DNA of 64,000 nucleotides from Sabellastarte sp. h YS-2021. Lineage: Eukaryota > Annelida > Polychaeta > Sabellida > Sabellidae. The notes under the pieces are model-generated. The model had not been told where the DNA came from and did no database searches. It was given only the letters and a program-made list of their open reading frames with translations. Shown here one piece after another: positions 46,805 to 58,163 of the stretch. The translations under genes were made by a program, and so were the position numbers. The stretch spans positions 152,768,221 through 152,832,220 of the forward strand of contig OZ024930.1 of NCBI GenBank assembly GCA_964017235.1. Direction: 5' to 3'. The first letter of the stretch is position 1; every line of letters starts with the position of its first letter.

Positions 46805-47399
46805 ATGAGTTTTAAAAGGGGAAGAACGAGTCATGACAGCCAAATCGCCGGGTTGTATGACCTCAAAGAGACCATTGGCAAGGGCCACTATGCTGTCGTT
46901 AAGCTGGCTAAGCATGTTTTTACTGGTGAAAAGGTAGCAGTTAAAGTGATAGATAAATCAAAACTAGATGATGTATCCAAGCAACATCTTTTTCAAGAAG
47001 TGCGATGCATGAAATTGGTCCAGCATCCAAATGTTGTGAGATTATATGAAGTTATTGATACTCAAACTAAATTATACCTCATTTTGGAACTAGGAGATGG
47101 AGGCGACATGTATGATTACATCATGAAACATGAAAGTGGTTTAGATGAATTGCTAGCCAAAAACTACTTCAGACAAATGGTACAAGCCATTAATTACTGT
47201 CACAAACTTCATGTTGTTCATCGAGACTTAAAGCCAGAAAATGTGGTATTTTTTGAGAAAGAAGGTGTTGTTAAGTTGACAGACTTTGGATTCAGCAACA
47301 AATTTGTTCCAGGGAGTCATTTAGAAACTTCTTGTGGCTCTTTAGCATACTCAGCCCCAGAAATCTTACTTGGTGACACATACGATCCACCAGCAGTTG
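46805..47399 (+). CDS. SNRK: SNRK exon 1 of those seen: kinase N-lobe and active site
   Basis: This encodes residues 1-198 of SNF-related serine/threonine kinase, an AMPK-family CAMK-group kinase that LKB1 activates in other animals. The sequence shows the Gly loop IGKGHYAVV (24-32), the ATP-binding Lys47 in VAVKV, Glu65 in FQEVRC, the HRDLKPEN catalytic loop (139-146), DFG (160-162), the activation-loop Thr175 in [13 protein letters not shown], and APE (184-186). [19 protein letters not shown] and [21 protein letters not shown] are nearly the same as in vertebrate SNRK, which separates it from SIK, MARK or AMPK. All catalytic residues are present. The ATG fits the family start. The exon ends CAGCAGTTG before GTGAGT, phase 1, so the split Asp199 is completed by exon 2. 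Confidence 0.96.
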
Positions 47400-49045
47400 G
47401 TGAGTAAATATGAACGTTGTGCCATTTTATTATCATTATTTGCGATTTTGTCAAGATTAGTGTCCCAGGCTTCACTATCTTGCTAATGCTGAGTTAAGGT
47501 GACATGGTAATATTGATGTCACGAATATATTTAATGCCAGCTAATCGCCAAGTACTATCATTTTCAGTACTGAATATACCTGTTAGATTTATAAAAATAC
47601 CAAAATCTTATGCTTCATGTTCTAAAAGGGAATGAAAATGTTAAATGTATGAAAAATTTGTGTCCACAATTTGTAAAATTTATTAAATTTGCTGTTTTTA
47701 TGTGATTTCTGGTGCATTTTTCTCAGACAGGAAGTGGGTAAATAAGAAACATTGATGGTACTTCCAGTTTTGTGTGAATGCATAAGCAATACAGAATTTA
47801 AGTTTGAGATTAATATGGCACAATGTGCAAGTCCATGTATTAGATTAATTCATAAATTTTCCCATATTAATTTTGCAATTGAGTGATTATTCATTCATAA
47901 AAATATCAGACCAATATAAACACTATTCTATAGATCTGTCGTCAAATATTCAGCTTGTGACTCAGGGTAAATTAAGATGTCATAGGTAAATGTTGTATGG
48001 TGTCCACTTGAGTGATCATTCATTTTTGGCATACATGTGTAAGCCATGAAAATTAAAGGTTGTCTTTTCTCATTTTCGTTTGCAATGAATTGAGCACACT
48101 AATTCACACTGGAATAATAACTTTTCTCTCTATATATGTATACGTAGCCCAATTTAATCAATGATGAAAAAGAACTAGCTAGTCATGTGTGTATTTGGAC
48201 CAAACAAGTGTGACTAAAGAAGAAGTAGTTGTTTTCAGATAATAGTTTGTTGCACAGTACAAGGACTAGTACATTGTTTTTTATTGTTAGGAATATCTAA
48301 AACTTTTGACAATGTTTTAAGACTGCATCACTGGTCTACAAGTTCCTAGGGAGTGGTTATGTTAAATATTTTGAACTTTTTTCTTATATACTGTGTGCAA
48401 TACTCCTAAAAGTCAAGCTAATGGTGTTAGTCTGTCTATGTAGTAATATGTGCATTTAGCCTATTCTCGTTTCTTGTCCAGAAGGAGTTAAAAATCTCTT
48501 TGCAAAAGAATACCCATCCTAGTTTCTCTTTTTTCCTGGTCTTTCCATTGCCCTGATCCCTGCTAGGTCTCTGGTTATATGATTATGGCTCGCTGCTTTC
48601 CTGTATTATGCGGGAAACGGAAAATTGACCTCTTGGAAAAATTCCTCCTGGATTCGTATCATGCACCTAGATTTAGTCTTTAATGTAGCTGTTAACGATT
48701 GTTGCAGTACACATAAAATTAAATTATAGTTTTGCAGTGAGCTTTCACTGTAAACAAAATGGGTAAGTTTGTCTTCCATTTGTTTACAAATAGCAATGCT
48801 GTCCTTTCAGTAAATGAGGAATTTATGGTGGTCATATCAGGCAAGTTAGCTTATTTTTTAACAGTGGAATTGCCTTTTAATACCATACCTGTCATAAAAA
48901 TTATCAATATACCCATACTATGTTGTTGTTGTTTGATAATTTTTTCATTGGCCTATTATTTCATTTTTTTCGCGTTGAATGTTGTATAATGTATGCTGTG
49001 GCAGAATAATCAACTTTGACTCAAGTTCAGTTATTTATTTTTCAG
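47400..49045 (+). other. SNRK intron 1 (about 1.65 kb)
   Basis: It begins GTGAGT and ends TTTTTCAG. Open frames inside, including one of 76 codons at 48759-48989, are AT-rich hydrophobic noise. No transposon is recognised. Confidence 0.85.
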
Positions 49046-49187
49046 ATCTCTGGTCTCTTGGTGTGATACTCTACATGCTAGTTGTGGGTGACCCTCCATT
49101 CTCTGAAGCCAATGACAGCGAAACTTTAACAATGATTCTAGATTGTAAATATGACATACCATCACACATATCCAAGAATTGCAAAGA
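49046..49187 (+). CDS. SNRK: SNRK exon 2: kinase C-lobe
   Basis: This 142-nt exon encodes residues 199-246: [19 protein letters not shown], then [18 protein letters not shown] and [11 protein letters not shown]. The match to vertebrate SNRK ([34 protein letters not shown]) is close. DxWSLGV is subdomain IX of the kinase fold. The acceptor is TTTTTCAG; the donor is AAAGA followed by GTGAGT. Phase 1 in, phase 2 out, and both fit the neighbouring exons. Confidence 0.95.
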
Positions 49188-49587
49188 GTGAGTAGTGACA
49201 GTTTATAAGGATCTCCTGTATTTTCCCAACCTGACTTCAAAAACAGGTTTTTGATGTGACAGTGTCAAAAACTGGTTTAAATTGTCAAAAACTGTCAAAA
49301 ACCTCAGCAAGTGTATAAAATAGCCAAAACCTTTAAGAGGGTATGGTTGAGTAAAACAACTAATTCACTTTATTACCGTTATGTTTTATTACATTTTGCT
49401 TGTTGTGGTACCTTTTATATAGCTTTATGTATCAAAGCTAACAAATAAACAAATTTACTTAAATTATAAACACTATCTCAATAGATGTCACAATAATACC
49501 TTTTAATGGTCTGAGTTATACTGCCAGTGATTGAAGTATGATTATCCCTGCCTCAGCACTGGTTTGAGAAACTACCTCTACAAATGT

Positions 49588-50577
49588 CACAATAATGGTG
49601 TGCAGGAAAAAATGCCTGGTGGAAAAAAATGAAAGTGGAAAGAAAGCCTTGTGTGTTTTGAAAAAAAGCCTGGTGTTTCTTTTTTTTTCTAAACATATCA
49701 AGATTAATGATGAAGTAGAACTGAAACATTAATTTATTCCAATCATTTTATTCAAACAAGAAATACAAACTAACACTTCATGCATGCTCTACAAACCAAC
49801 TTTTATACATATACTTGCTTAGGATTAGGTCTTGAACATGGATTAAAAGCTTTCATTACAGTCAAAGGGATTGAAAAGTCTTTCAAGTACCTACTGTGGA
49901 CTTCAGCACAAGAAAATAGACTAAAAGCAGTGGCTGGATATAGTTGCAATTAATAATTTATACATCCCACAATTAGGTGTTCCACTGTTAGCCTGGGAAA
50001 CAAACTGTGATTGCTAATACAGAAACCCTTTATAGTAACATGATAACAGAACACCAGAGCACACTTAAAATGAACTATTGTATCTACTCAAGATTGACTC
50101 TTAAACATGGCAATACCTATTTGTAATTAGTGACATACACATCCAGCATTTTCCTGGGAATCCAACCATAATTGCATGTTTAGAAAAAAGTTTCAGTTCC
50201 TTTAGTGATATACTGACATTATTTTAAACCAACCTCTAAAAAAGCAAATGAATTTTACAAACTTTTGTATTCTATTTTGATAAAACTAAATTGTACTAGA
50301 AAATAAATTGTACTAGAAAAATAAATTCTAAGTACCGAAAAACATTTTTAAATCAAATGGTTGCACTGGTAATCAGTTGAAATAGTCTGTTAGTTTTGCT
50401 TCATCATAAATCTTGATATGTATCTACCCTAAAAAAAGACACCAGGCTTTTTTTCCATCTTTTTAAAAAAAAAACCAGGCTTTCTTTCCACCAGGCTTTC
50501 TTTCCACTTCTTTCTACTGCCATTTTTTCCACCAGGCTTTTTTTCCACCAGGCTTTTTTCCTGGATTCCACAATAAT
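49588..50577 (-). mobile_element. Non-autonomous MULE-like element with 9-bp TSD
   Basis: The element is 49597-50568 (972 bp), flanked by CACAATAAT at 49588-49596 and 50569-50577, a 9-bp duplication as MULEs make. The left end is GGTGTGCAGGAAAAAATGCC and the right end, read inward, is GAATCCAGGAAAAAAGCC. These correspond to the right (GGTATGCGGAAAAAAGGCC) and left (GAATCCGGGAAAAAAGGCC) ends of the MULE at 27426-29810, so it is a relative lying in the opposite orientation. Inside the ends are boxes of AAAGCCTGGTGG-type repeats, about 17 bp apart, in place of the GGCCTTGTGG boxes. The interior has no transposase or other coding frame. Confidence 0.85.
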
Positions 50578-50994
50578 AATGACAGTGTAGAAACCAAAAT
50601 CATGCCTAAGTAATGCTTATCATTGAGAGATGATTCCACAGAAACATTGTAACAAAATTCTATGTTTAATTTCTTTGTTTAATAATGTTAATATGCTCAG
50701 AAAACAATGTTTTTAAAAAATTGTTCACTGGTAGTATGTGTCAATATATATGTTACAGTAAATATGCGAAATCAGTAAATATGCGTATTTACTGAAATTT
50801 TCAGTAAATACGCATATTCCCTAGAATTGTCAGTAAATACGCATATTCCCTAAAATTGTCAGTAAATACGCATATTCCCTAAAATTGTCAGTAAATACGC
50901 GTATTTACTGATCTATGACCTATGTTATTTCACAAGTTTACTGGATTAACTTTCAGTAAATATGTGAAATGAATCTTTGATATTCCCTGGTTGT

Positions 50995-51110
50995 AAATAT
51001 ATAATATTAAATGGTAGACCAAACTGTATATTATACTCGAACAATTTACTCTATATAATATTAAATGGTAACCAAACTGTGAATTATATTGGGACATTTT
51101 GCTCGATTAT
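50995..51110. repeat. Tandem duplication inside the palindrome-array element
   Basis: Two units of about 56-57 bp: TATATAATATTAAATGGTA, then ACCAAACTGT.TATTATA and a variable remainder. They lie in the interior of the 50752-52430 element. Confidence 0.6.
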
Positions 51111-52164
51111 GTTGACTATTAGAACATACTAAGCATATTTCATTTTACCGTACATTACATGTAAATATGTTGAAAAAATAGTACTGGGCTTTTAAAATAT
51201 TTATTTTTAAAAACTTTAGATATGTGCTTTCTATAGATATTTCATATAAGCTTATATTATTTTCAATCCCACAGCTACTAAGGACCTTTGTTATCCCTGC
51301 AAAAGATTAAAGACCATTTAACTTTTCACTTTTTTATGTGAGTGATACATAAAATGCATTTCTATTGGAAATAAATAAAAGTTTGAGAAATTAATTTCAA
51401 TTAAAGTTTCAAAAATTTAACACATTTTAACTACACTTTCATTCAGCAGAAATTTTACCTTATCATTTAAGACAGAGTGATTTACACTCAAACAAATCTG
51501 TACATATTCTTTAAGAATCTATTGTTAAACAGAGATTATTAGTAAGTGGTTTCTTTATTTTATTTCAATCAAGGCTTAATATTTTGCCATTTTCTGGTAC
51601 ATTTATGACTTTAATGTAGGTACTGGCTACTTGATCAAAGAATTGTTGTTAGAAACAATGAAAAGGCCAGCTAACCCCTAATGGGAATTCATCATATTCT
51701 TTCAGGGGGGAGTTAATCTCTTTTAAGGCATCTATGGTAATTGTGTGGCTTCCTCTATTAAAGGGACAACATTAGAGGGAAGTTTTATTCAACCCTAATT
51801 ATAGATCTAAATTTTGTTGGTGTCTTTTGGAAAATAAATACACTGTTAAAATACATTGTTAAAACTACAGTGAAATTCAGTTCTTGGACAAGAAATATAT
51901 CATAATGTTATTACCTTGCTTGTTGTTCCTTATAATTTAAGTATCATGCTTTGATAAATATGTGGATATTTAAATTTATAAACTTGCCTATTTACATTAC
52001 AGTTTATTTTAAATGAAAAAATACAAGTTTTTTCATTACATATCACATACAACTGCTTTTGAAATTATAAAGTGGTGTAAAATAGTTACCCCAGTGCTGG
52101 AATGTAAACAAGTATCAAACTTTGAATATGACAAAGCCATTTAAAGTTTTAAATAACTGTTAAT

Positions 52165-52258
52165 ATGAAGACATATTAAAGGACACCCAACTATTAAAGA
52201 TATAATAATATGAAGACATAGCAGATAACCCCCAACTATTAAAGATATGAAGTCTTCA
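52165..52258. repeat. Short tandem duplication, unit about 45 bp
   Basis: AATATGAAGACATA, a variable core and CCCAACTATTAAAGATAT appear twice in a row, next to the right palindrome array. Confidence 0.65.
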
Positions 52259-53010
52259 TTATGATTTTAGTAAATACGCGTATTTACTGGAGCAAAAAAC
52301 CAGTAAATACGCGTATTTACTGAAATTTTCAGGGAATACACGTATTTACTGACCAAATCAGTAAATACGCATATTTACTGAAAATTTCAGTAAATACACG
52401 TATTTACTGATTTCGCATATTTACTGTAACATATATACATGTAGACTTTTTTCTTGATAAAATTAGATACAAAATAAATTAAGAGATACATTGTAAGGCA
52501 GCTTTAATATTATTTATAACATTAGAGGATGCATAGCTCAGCTGTCTTAAAACTGAACATATTATTTCAATATGAAAAAGTATTAAGAAAACTATGTTTC
52601 GGGCCCATTGTCTAGTTTTTGACAATATTAAATATTCATGAGGGTTTTTGTGTTTTTGACATTTGGGTGTCAAAAACCTGTTTTTGACGTGACGGTTTAA
52701 AGCATATGTTTTAACAATCTCGGTCAAAAACCTGCCCACCCTGTCTTATTGTTAGCAGTTTGCTATTTCTTCAAATACTTTAAAGTATAAAAAGTATTAA
52801 TTCAACATATTGATGGGTCCAGGTATTCTTACATAACAATGACACACCTTATCCACCATCCACATTTTTAGTATTTATCTACAGAAAGTCCCAGTAAAGC
52901 ATGGTAGTTGATGTGACCAAATTTTGAATTGATTTCTGAGAACAAAACTTCTATGTTTTGTTTTTGTAAGCTTCACTTCCTGTTTTTTTTTTTGGTGCCT
53001 ATTTGATTTA

Positions 53011-53384
53011 GTGTGTACTAGTGCTGCGACTTGGTCCGCAAAAATCGCTCGATTATCGCCCACATGTGATCGATGCATTATTCGATGCATCGGCAGACAT
53101 TAAAATCACACAAAACTTACAGAGTAAATAACTAATCCAAACTTTTAGATGATATTTTTGTACATTTCAACAATTCTAAGGCGATATCTTTGGACAAAAA
53201 CTGCTCCATGTTTATTTTATGGAAAGTCACTTCCTTTTTCGTTTGATTTGACTGGAAACATACTAGAACTCAACCCTTTTTTCGGCATCCCGAATTTTGG
53301 TTTTTTGATCGATGCATTGAAAGTAATGCCGTCATCGATCAATGCATCAAATGGACCACTAATCGGCGCAGCAGTAGTGTGTAC
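53011..53384. mobile_element. hAT-type MITE with 8-bp TSD
   Basis: The element is 53019-53376 (358 bp). GTGTGTAC flanks it on both sides (53011-53018 and 53377-53384). The ends are TAGTGCTGCG and the complement of TACTGCTGCG. An 8-bp duplication with a T/CAG.GCTG-type tip is the hAT signature. The interior holds ATCGATGCAT-type palindromes near both ends and no transposase. Confidence 0.85.
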
Positions 53385-54518
53385 CAAGGCTTATCTTTTC
53401 ACAGAATCCCAGAATGGGAACAGTTTTTGCCGTGGCTGAATACCAAACTGGAAAATTGCCACCAACCCATCCTTAATTAAAATTGTGACTATACTCTCAC
53501 TAGTACGCTCATTACTGACATTCCCTTGTCAGTAATGTTCTTGACTAATTAAATTCTTATTGTAATATTGTTTTTGATGATTTCAAATATGATGTTGTAT
53601 CCATCATACAGATATGGCCTCATTTATCAAGACTTTGTAAAAAAAAAAAAAAACAGTACCCATCCTAAAACAGGTGTTACTTAAGTTAAAGAGATTTGTG
53701 TTTATAAATATTCAGTTATATATTTATGTCACAAAGTCAGTCTCAGCTTTAGTGTGATTTGTAGTTGAATCATGTGCCTTGTGTATTTTTTCTCTGGTTA
53801 AAATGAGTCTTTTCATTAAGTCAGTTGCCCTTTTGGGAAATGTATGACGATATTCTCCATGAAATAGCTCCATTAGTTCATATTGATGAAATCTATCATG
53901 ATAAACTGTCACAGCACTAATTTGGCCCCATGCAGTGTCGGGGGGGGGGGGGGGGGGAGTTTGACTCTTTTTTTCTTAGTCGAATCTTTGATACGAGTAA
54001 GGTCCTGTATGTCCTAGAAACTATTGTGTTTCCATTGTCAAGTGAATAATTTTTAATGGTTTTGTCTGCTGGTATCTAGACCTGAAAGTGTATTCGCAGT
54101 CAGTTTAAATGTAAAGTTGTAAACTAGTCGTCTGTACATCCCCAATTAAAGTACGTATTTATTCGTCTGCTGGTTTATCGCGCAGTCACTGTTACTGTAA
54201 AATCATTGTCTCCGCATCTACATGCCTTCATTTATTCATCGAAGCATGACAATTAATTTACAAAGTATTTGTTATAAACCAATCACATAGCAAAGCGGTT
54301 TGTAAATCCGGGCGATAATACAGAATTTACAGATTTCAACACCCAGTGCTGTCCTAAGATTCGACTCTGTGTTAGATGACCTGCACCTTTGTTAGATTTT
54401 GTTTTAAATGCCTGTTATGTTGGTCAGATGTAATTGTATCTGACAAGGAAGTTAATAAGAACCCGAGACACCTATTTGATAGATGTCTTCTAAATTTAAT
54501 ATTAATATGTTATGAAAA

Positions 54519-55030
54519 CTATTTTTTAGGGATGGGTCATTAGGCCCGATATTTCGGTATCAAGAGTATTTTAATGAAATACAGTTATGAGATTTTACAA
54601 CCGCCACTAAGCTTATCAGCACATATAATTGAAGGCAGACTGAAAATAATGGGAAAAAGCCCCAAATCTGAAGAAATTATAAGCTTTTATTCCATACTTT
54701 TTGTACATTTTGCAGACTTTTACTATATAGCGAACACACTGACCAGAACTGCCATGTTTTGGTTACAATACTTTATAACCTTAATCTTGATTTTCAACAG
54801 ATACAATAATTATTGAAGAAAAACTTAAAATATTGGAAACAAACCAGAAATCTGAAGAAATTCTGCACTTTTATCTTATATTTTTTGTATTTAAGGACTT
54901 TTATTGTGATGTCTTTAAGAGGAATGTCCATGTTTAGTTGGGTTGTACTAAAATGCGGAATTGGTACGGTTTTGTATTGGCGACCTCCCGATGTACACAT
55001 TTTTGGTACCGACTCATTCCTACTATTTTT
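54519..55030. mobile_element. hAT-type MITE, family A, with 8-bp TSD
   Basis: The element is 54527-55022 (496 bp), flanked by CTATTTTT (54519-54526 and 55023-55030). The ends are TAGGGATGGGTCA and the complement of TAGGAATGAGTCGG. Its right part is about 200 bp shared, in inverse orientation, with the element at 60650 (GTACATCGGGAGGTCGCC and the segments around it). It has no coding capacity. It is an SNRK intron 2 insertion. Confidence 0.85.
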
Positions 55031-55150
55031 ACAACCACCTGTAAGAAGCACCAACAGTAGATTGTTAGTCTCTGACAAGGAGGTGTATGTTTCAGCTGGC
55101 ATGTGTTTGTTTTTTTTAAATAACTCAAAATGTTGTGGATAGATTTTAAT

Positions 55151-58100
55151 TGTATCCCCGGACGAAAGTCGGGGATACTTAGGATTCAGTACGGTCACGC
55201 CGCCGCTGCTGCCGCAGAGATTTCCTTTTGGACGCGATAACTTAAAAATATTTTAGTTAGAACTTTCAAATTTGGTATGTGGGTATATATGGCCAATGCC
55301 ACGAACGCTATTGTTTTGTGACCTTGACCTTCAATCTCAAGGTCACTGGTGGCCACTTAAAGATCAGATTTTGGCCATTTTTGCACATTTTGGCCCAGTT
55401 CTCCAAGACAGAAAGTTAGATCATCCTATGGCTGGTATATATAATACATATATATGTCCTCTATAAGCATGCAGAAATTTGACCTTGAAGCTCTTCATTG
55501 AAGGTCATCCACTGACCGCCAAAGTACTTGACCGAGGGGCATTTTTGGCCTTTTTGGAGATATTTTCACACTTAACGCTGACTATATTGCATGGAAACTA
55601 TTGAAAATGGCTTTGGAGGTTGAGTACATGATGGACTTCTGCCATCCAGGTTTACTGGTTACAGATCTTCATTTAAGGTCATCCACTGACCGCCAAAGTA
55701 CCTGACCAAGGGTCATTTTTGGCATATTTGGGAGATATTTTCACACTTAATGCTGACTACATTGCGTGGAAACTATTGAAAATGGCTTTTGAGGTTGAGT
55801 ACATGACGGAGTACCAGCATCCAGGCTGACCGGTTACAGATCTTCGTTGAAGGTCATCCACTGACCACCAAAGTACCTGACCGAGGGTCATTTTGGGCCC
55901 TCTGTTTGTTTGTTTGTAAACAAGGTAACTCAAAAACTGACAGACGGATTTTGATAAAATTTTCAGGATATGTCCAAATTGGTAAAAGGAAGATGTGATT
56001 AAATTTTGGGAGTGATCCGGATCACTGTCTGGATCTTCTGGATCCATGAAATTTAATTTTTAAACACAGATAGCTCAAAAAGTTATGGGTGCATTTTGAT
56101 GAAATTTTCAGGAGATGTCCTTATTGGGACGAGGAACAAGTGATTAGATTTTGGGAGTGATCCGGATCACTGTCTGGATCATCTGGATCCAGACTGCCAG
56201 ATGTGTTTGTGTACAATATAGCTCAAAAACTTATGAACGGATTTTGATGAAATTTTCAGGATATGTCTGAAAAGGTAAAAAGATGAAATGGTTGAATTTT
56301 AGAAGTGATCCGGATCACTATATGGATCTTCTGGATCCATGAAATGTAATTTTTAAAGACAGATACCTCAAAAAGTTATGGATTGATTGTGATGACATTT
56401 TCAGCAAATGGCCTAAATGGTGCGAGGAACAAGTGATTAGATTTGGGGATTGATCTGGATTACTGTCTGGATCATCTGGATCCAGGTTGCAGATGTGTTT
56501 GTGTACATTGTAGCTAAAAAACTTATGGACGGATTTTGATGAAATTTTCAGGATATGTCTGAAAAGGTAAAAGGATGAAATGTAGGGCTGCCACAGAGTA
56601 GTAGAGTACTCGTCAAAGAGTAGAGTACTGGATTATTTAGAGTACAAAATCAGGAAAAGAGTACTCGTCTGCATTAAAATTTTGAATTTTCCACTATATT
56701 TTTGTCAGAAATGATGTGCAATATATCAAATTATACAGTGAAATGGTACATTTTCTTGATTTCATTGTAAAAAAGAGTACTCGTTCAAGAGTAGAGTAAT
56801 GGTTAAAGAGTACTCGAGTAGTAAAATTACTACTCGTGGCAGCCCTAATGAAATGGCTGAATTTTGGAAGTGATCCGGATCACTATATGGATCTTCTGGA
56901 TCCATGAAATGTAATAAGACAGATACCTCAAAAAGTTATGGATGGATTGTGATGACATTTTCAGCAAATGCCCTAAATGGTGCGAGGAACAAGTGATTAG
57001 ATTTGGGGAGTGATCTGGATCATCTGGATCCAGGTTGCCAGATGTGTTTGTGTACATTGTAGCAAAAAAACTTATGGACGGATTTTGATGAAATTTTCAG
57101 GATATGTCTGAAAAGGTAAAAGGATGAAATAACTGAATTTTGGAAGTGATCCGGATCACTGTATGGATCTTCTGGATCCGTGAAATGTAATAAGACATAC
57201 CTCAAAAAGTTATGGATGGATTGTGATGACATTTTCAGCAAATGACCTAAATAGTACAAGGAACAAGTGATTATACTTTTGGATTGATCTGGATCACCGT
57301 CTGGATCATCTGGATCGAGCCTGCAACATGATTTTACGATGAATTTTGATGATATTTTTAGGCTATGTTACAAATAGTAAAAGGAAGAAGTGGTAAAAGG
57401 ATGAAATGATTGAATTTTGGAAGTGATCCGGATCACTATATGGATCTTCTGGATCCATGAAATGTAATTTTTTAAGACAGATACCTCAAAAAGTTATGGA
57501 TGGATTGTTTCAGCAAATGGCCTAAATGGTACAAGGAACAAGTGATTACATTTTTGGAGTGATCTGGATCATCTGGATCCAGGCTTGCACATAATCTTGG
57601 AATGGATTTTACTATTTTCAGGATATGTTACAAATGGTAAAAGGAAGAAGTGGTAAAAGGAAGAAATGGTTCAATTTTGCGAGTGATCTGGACCACTATC
57701 TGGATCTTCTGGATCCGTGAATGTAATTTTTAAAGACAAATAGCTCAGAAAGTCATGAATGGATTTTATGAAATTTTCAGGAAATGTCTTAAATGGGACA
57801 ACGAACAAGTGATTAGATTTTGGGAGTAATCTGGATCACTGTCTGGATCATGTGGATCCAGGCTGCCAGATGTGTCTGTGTACAAGATAACTCAAAAACT
57901 TATGGATGGATTTCGATGAAATTTTTAGAATATGTCTGAAAAGGTAAAAGGATGAAATGATTGAGTTTTGGAAGCGATCCGGATCACTATATGGATCTTC
58001 TGGATCTATGAAATGTAATTTTTAAAGACAGATATAAGTGAAACAACTAGTGATTAGCTTTTGGAAGTAATCTGGTACTATGGAGAATCCTGACCTGGTG

Positions 58101-58163
58101 CTCCAGGAAACAGGCTCAAGCCCGACACATTCACGCCTTAACTATGTCCCGTCCGGGGATACA
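55151..58163. mobile_element. Tandem-repeat element with GTATCCCCGGAC ends
   Basis: The left end starts TGTATCCCCGGACGAAAGTC, which also forms a local hairpin with GGGGATAC. The right end contains GTCCGGGGATACA, its complement. The head (55151-55480) has a CACGCCGCCGCTG stretch. Three units of about 177 bp follow (55485-55900; GAAGGTCATCCACTGACC...). Then comes a long array of about 280-330-bp composite units built around GTGATCCGGATCACT, TGGATCTTCTGGATCC and ATTTTCAGGATATGTC (55920-58080). The repeat-like text continues weakly past the right end to about 58300. No coding frame. A head followed by minisatellite arrays and a hairpin recalls the molluscan pearl-type/Helentron-associated elements; that assignment is tentative. 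Confidence 0.7.
56575..56855. mobile_element. hAT-type MITE nested in the tandem repeat
   Basis: The element is 56583-56847 (265 bp), flanked by ATGAAATG (56575-56582 and 56848-56855). The ends are TAGGGCTGCCACAGAGTAGT and the complement of TAGGGCTGCCACGAGTAGTA. The interior is rich in GAGTACTCG boxes. It interrupts one unit of the surrounding tandem array, so it is younger than that array. Confidence 0.92.

Larger units (their letters stand above)
50752..52430. mobile_element. TIR element whose ends are arrays of 22-bp palindromes
   Basis: The element is about 1.68 kb. The ends match as inverted repeats: GTTACAGTAAATATGCGAAA at the left and the exact complement at the right, flanked by ATATAT-rich sequence on both sides (a target duplication of TA-rich type cannot be delimited). 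Each end then runs into five units at a 29-bp period. A unit is a 22-bp palindrome, CAGTAAATACG followed by its own complement CGTATTTACTG, plus a 7-bp spacer such as AAATTTT. Left unit starts are 50773, 50802, 50831, 50860 and 50889; right starts are about 52268, then 52301, 52330, 52359 and 52388. Three left units have the second half changed to CATATTCCCT. The interior is AT-rich and non-coding. Confidence 0.85.

Noticed and set aside
48759-48989. 76-codon frame in SNRK intron 1
   Set aside because: It lies wholly between good splice sites and encodes only hydrophobic residues typical of AT-rich noise.
50773-50910. Regularly spaced repeats that look like a CRISPR array
   Set aside because: The spacers are 7 bp and nearly constant, the repeats are palindromic, the same array occurs inverted 1.4 kb away as the other end of a transposon, and the DNA is animal.
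53939-53957. Poly(G) run as a possible quadruplex regulatory site
   Set aside because: A single homopolymer in an intron; length in the assembly may be unreliable and no further motif supports a function.
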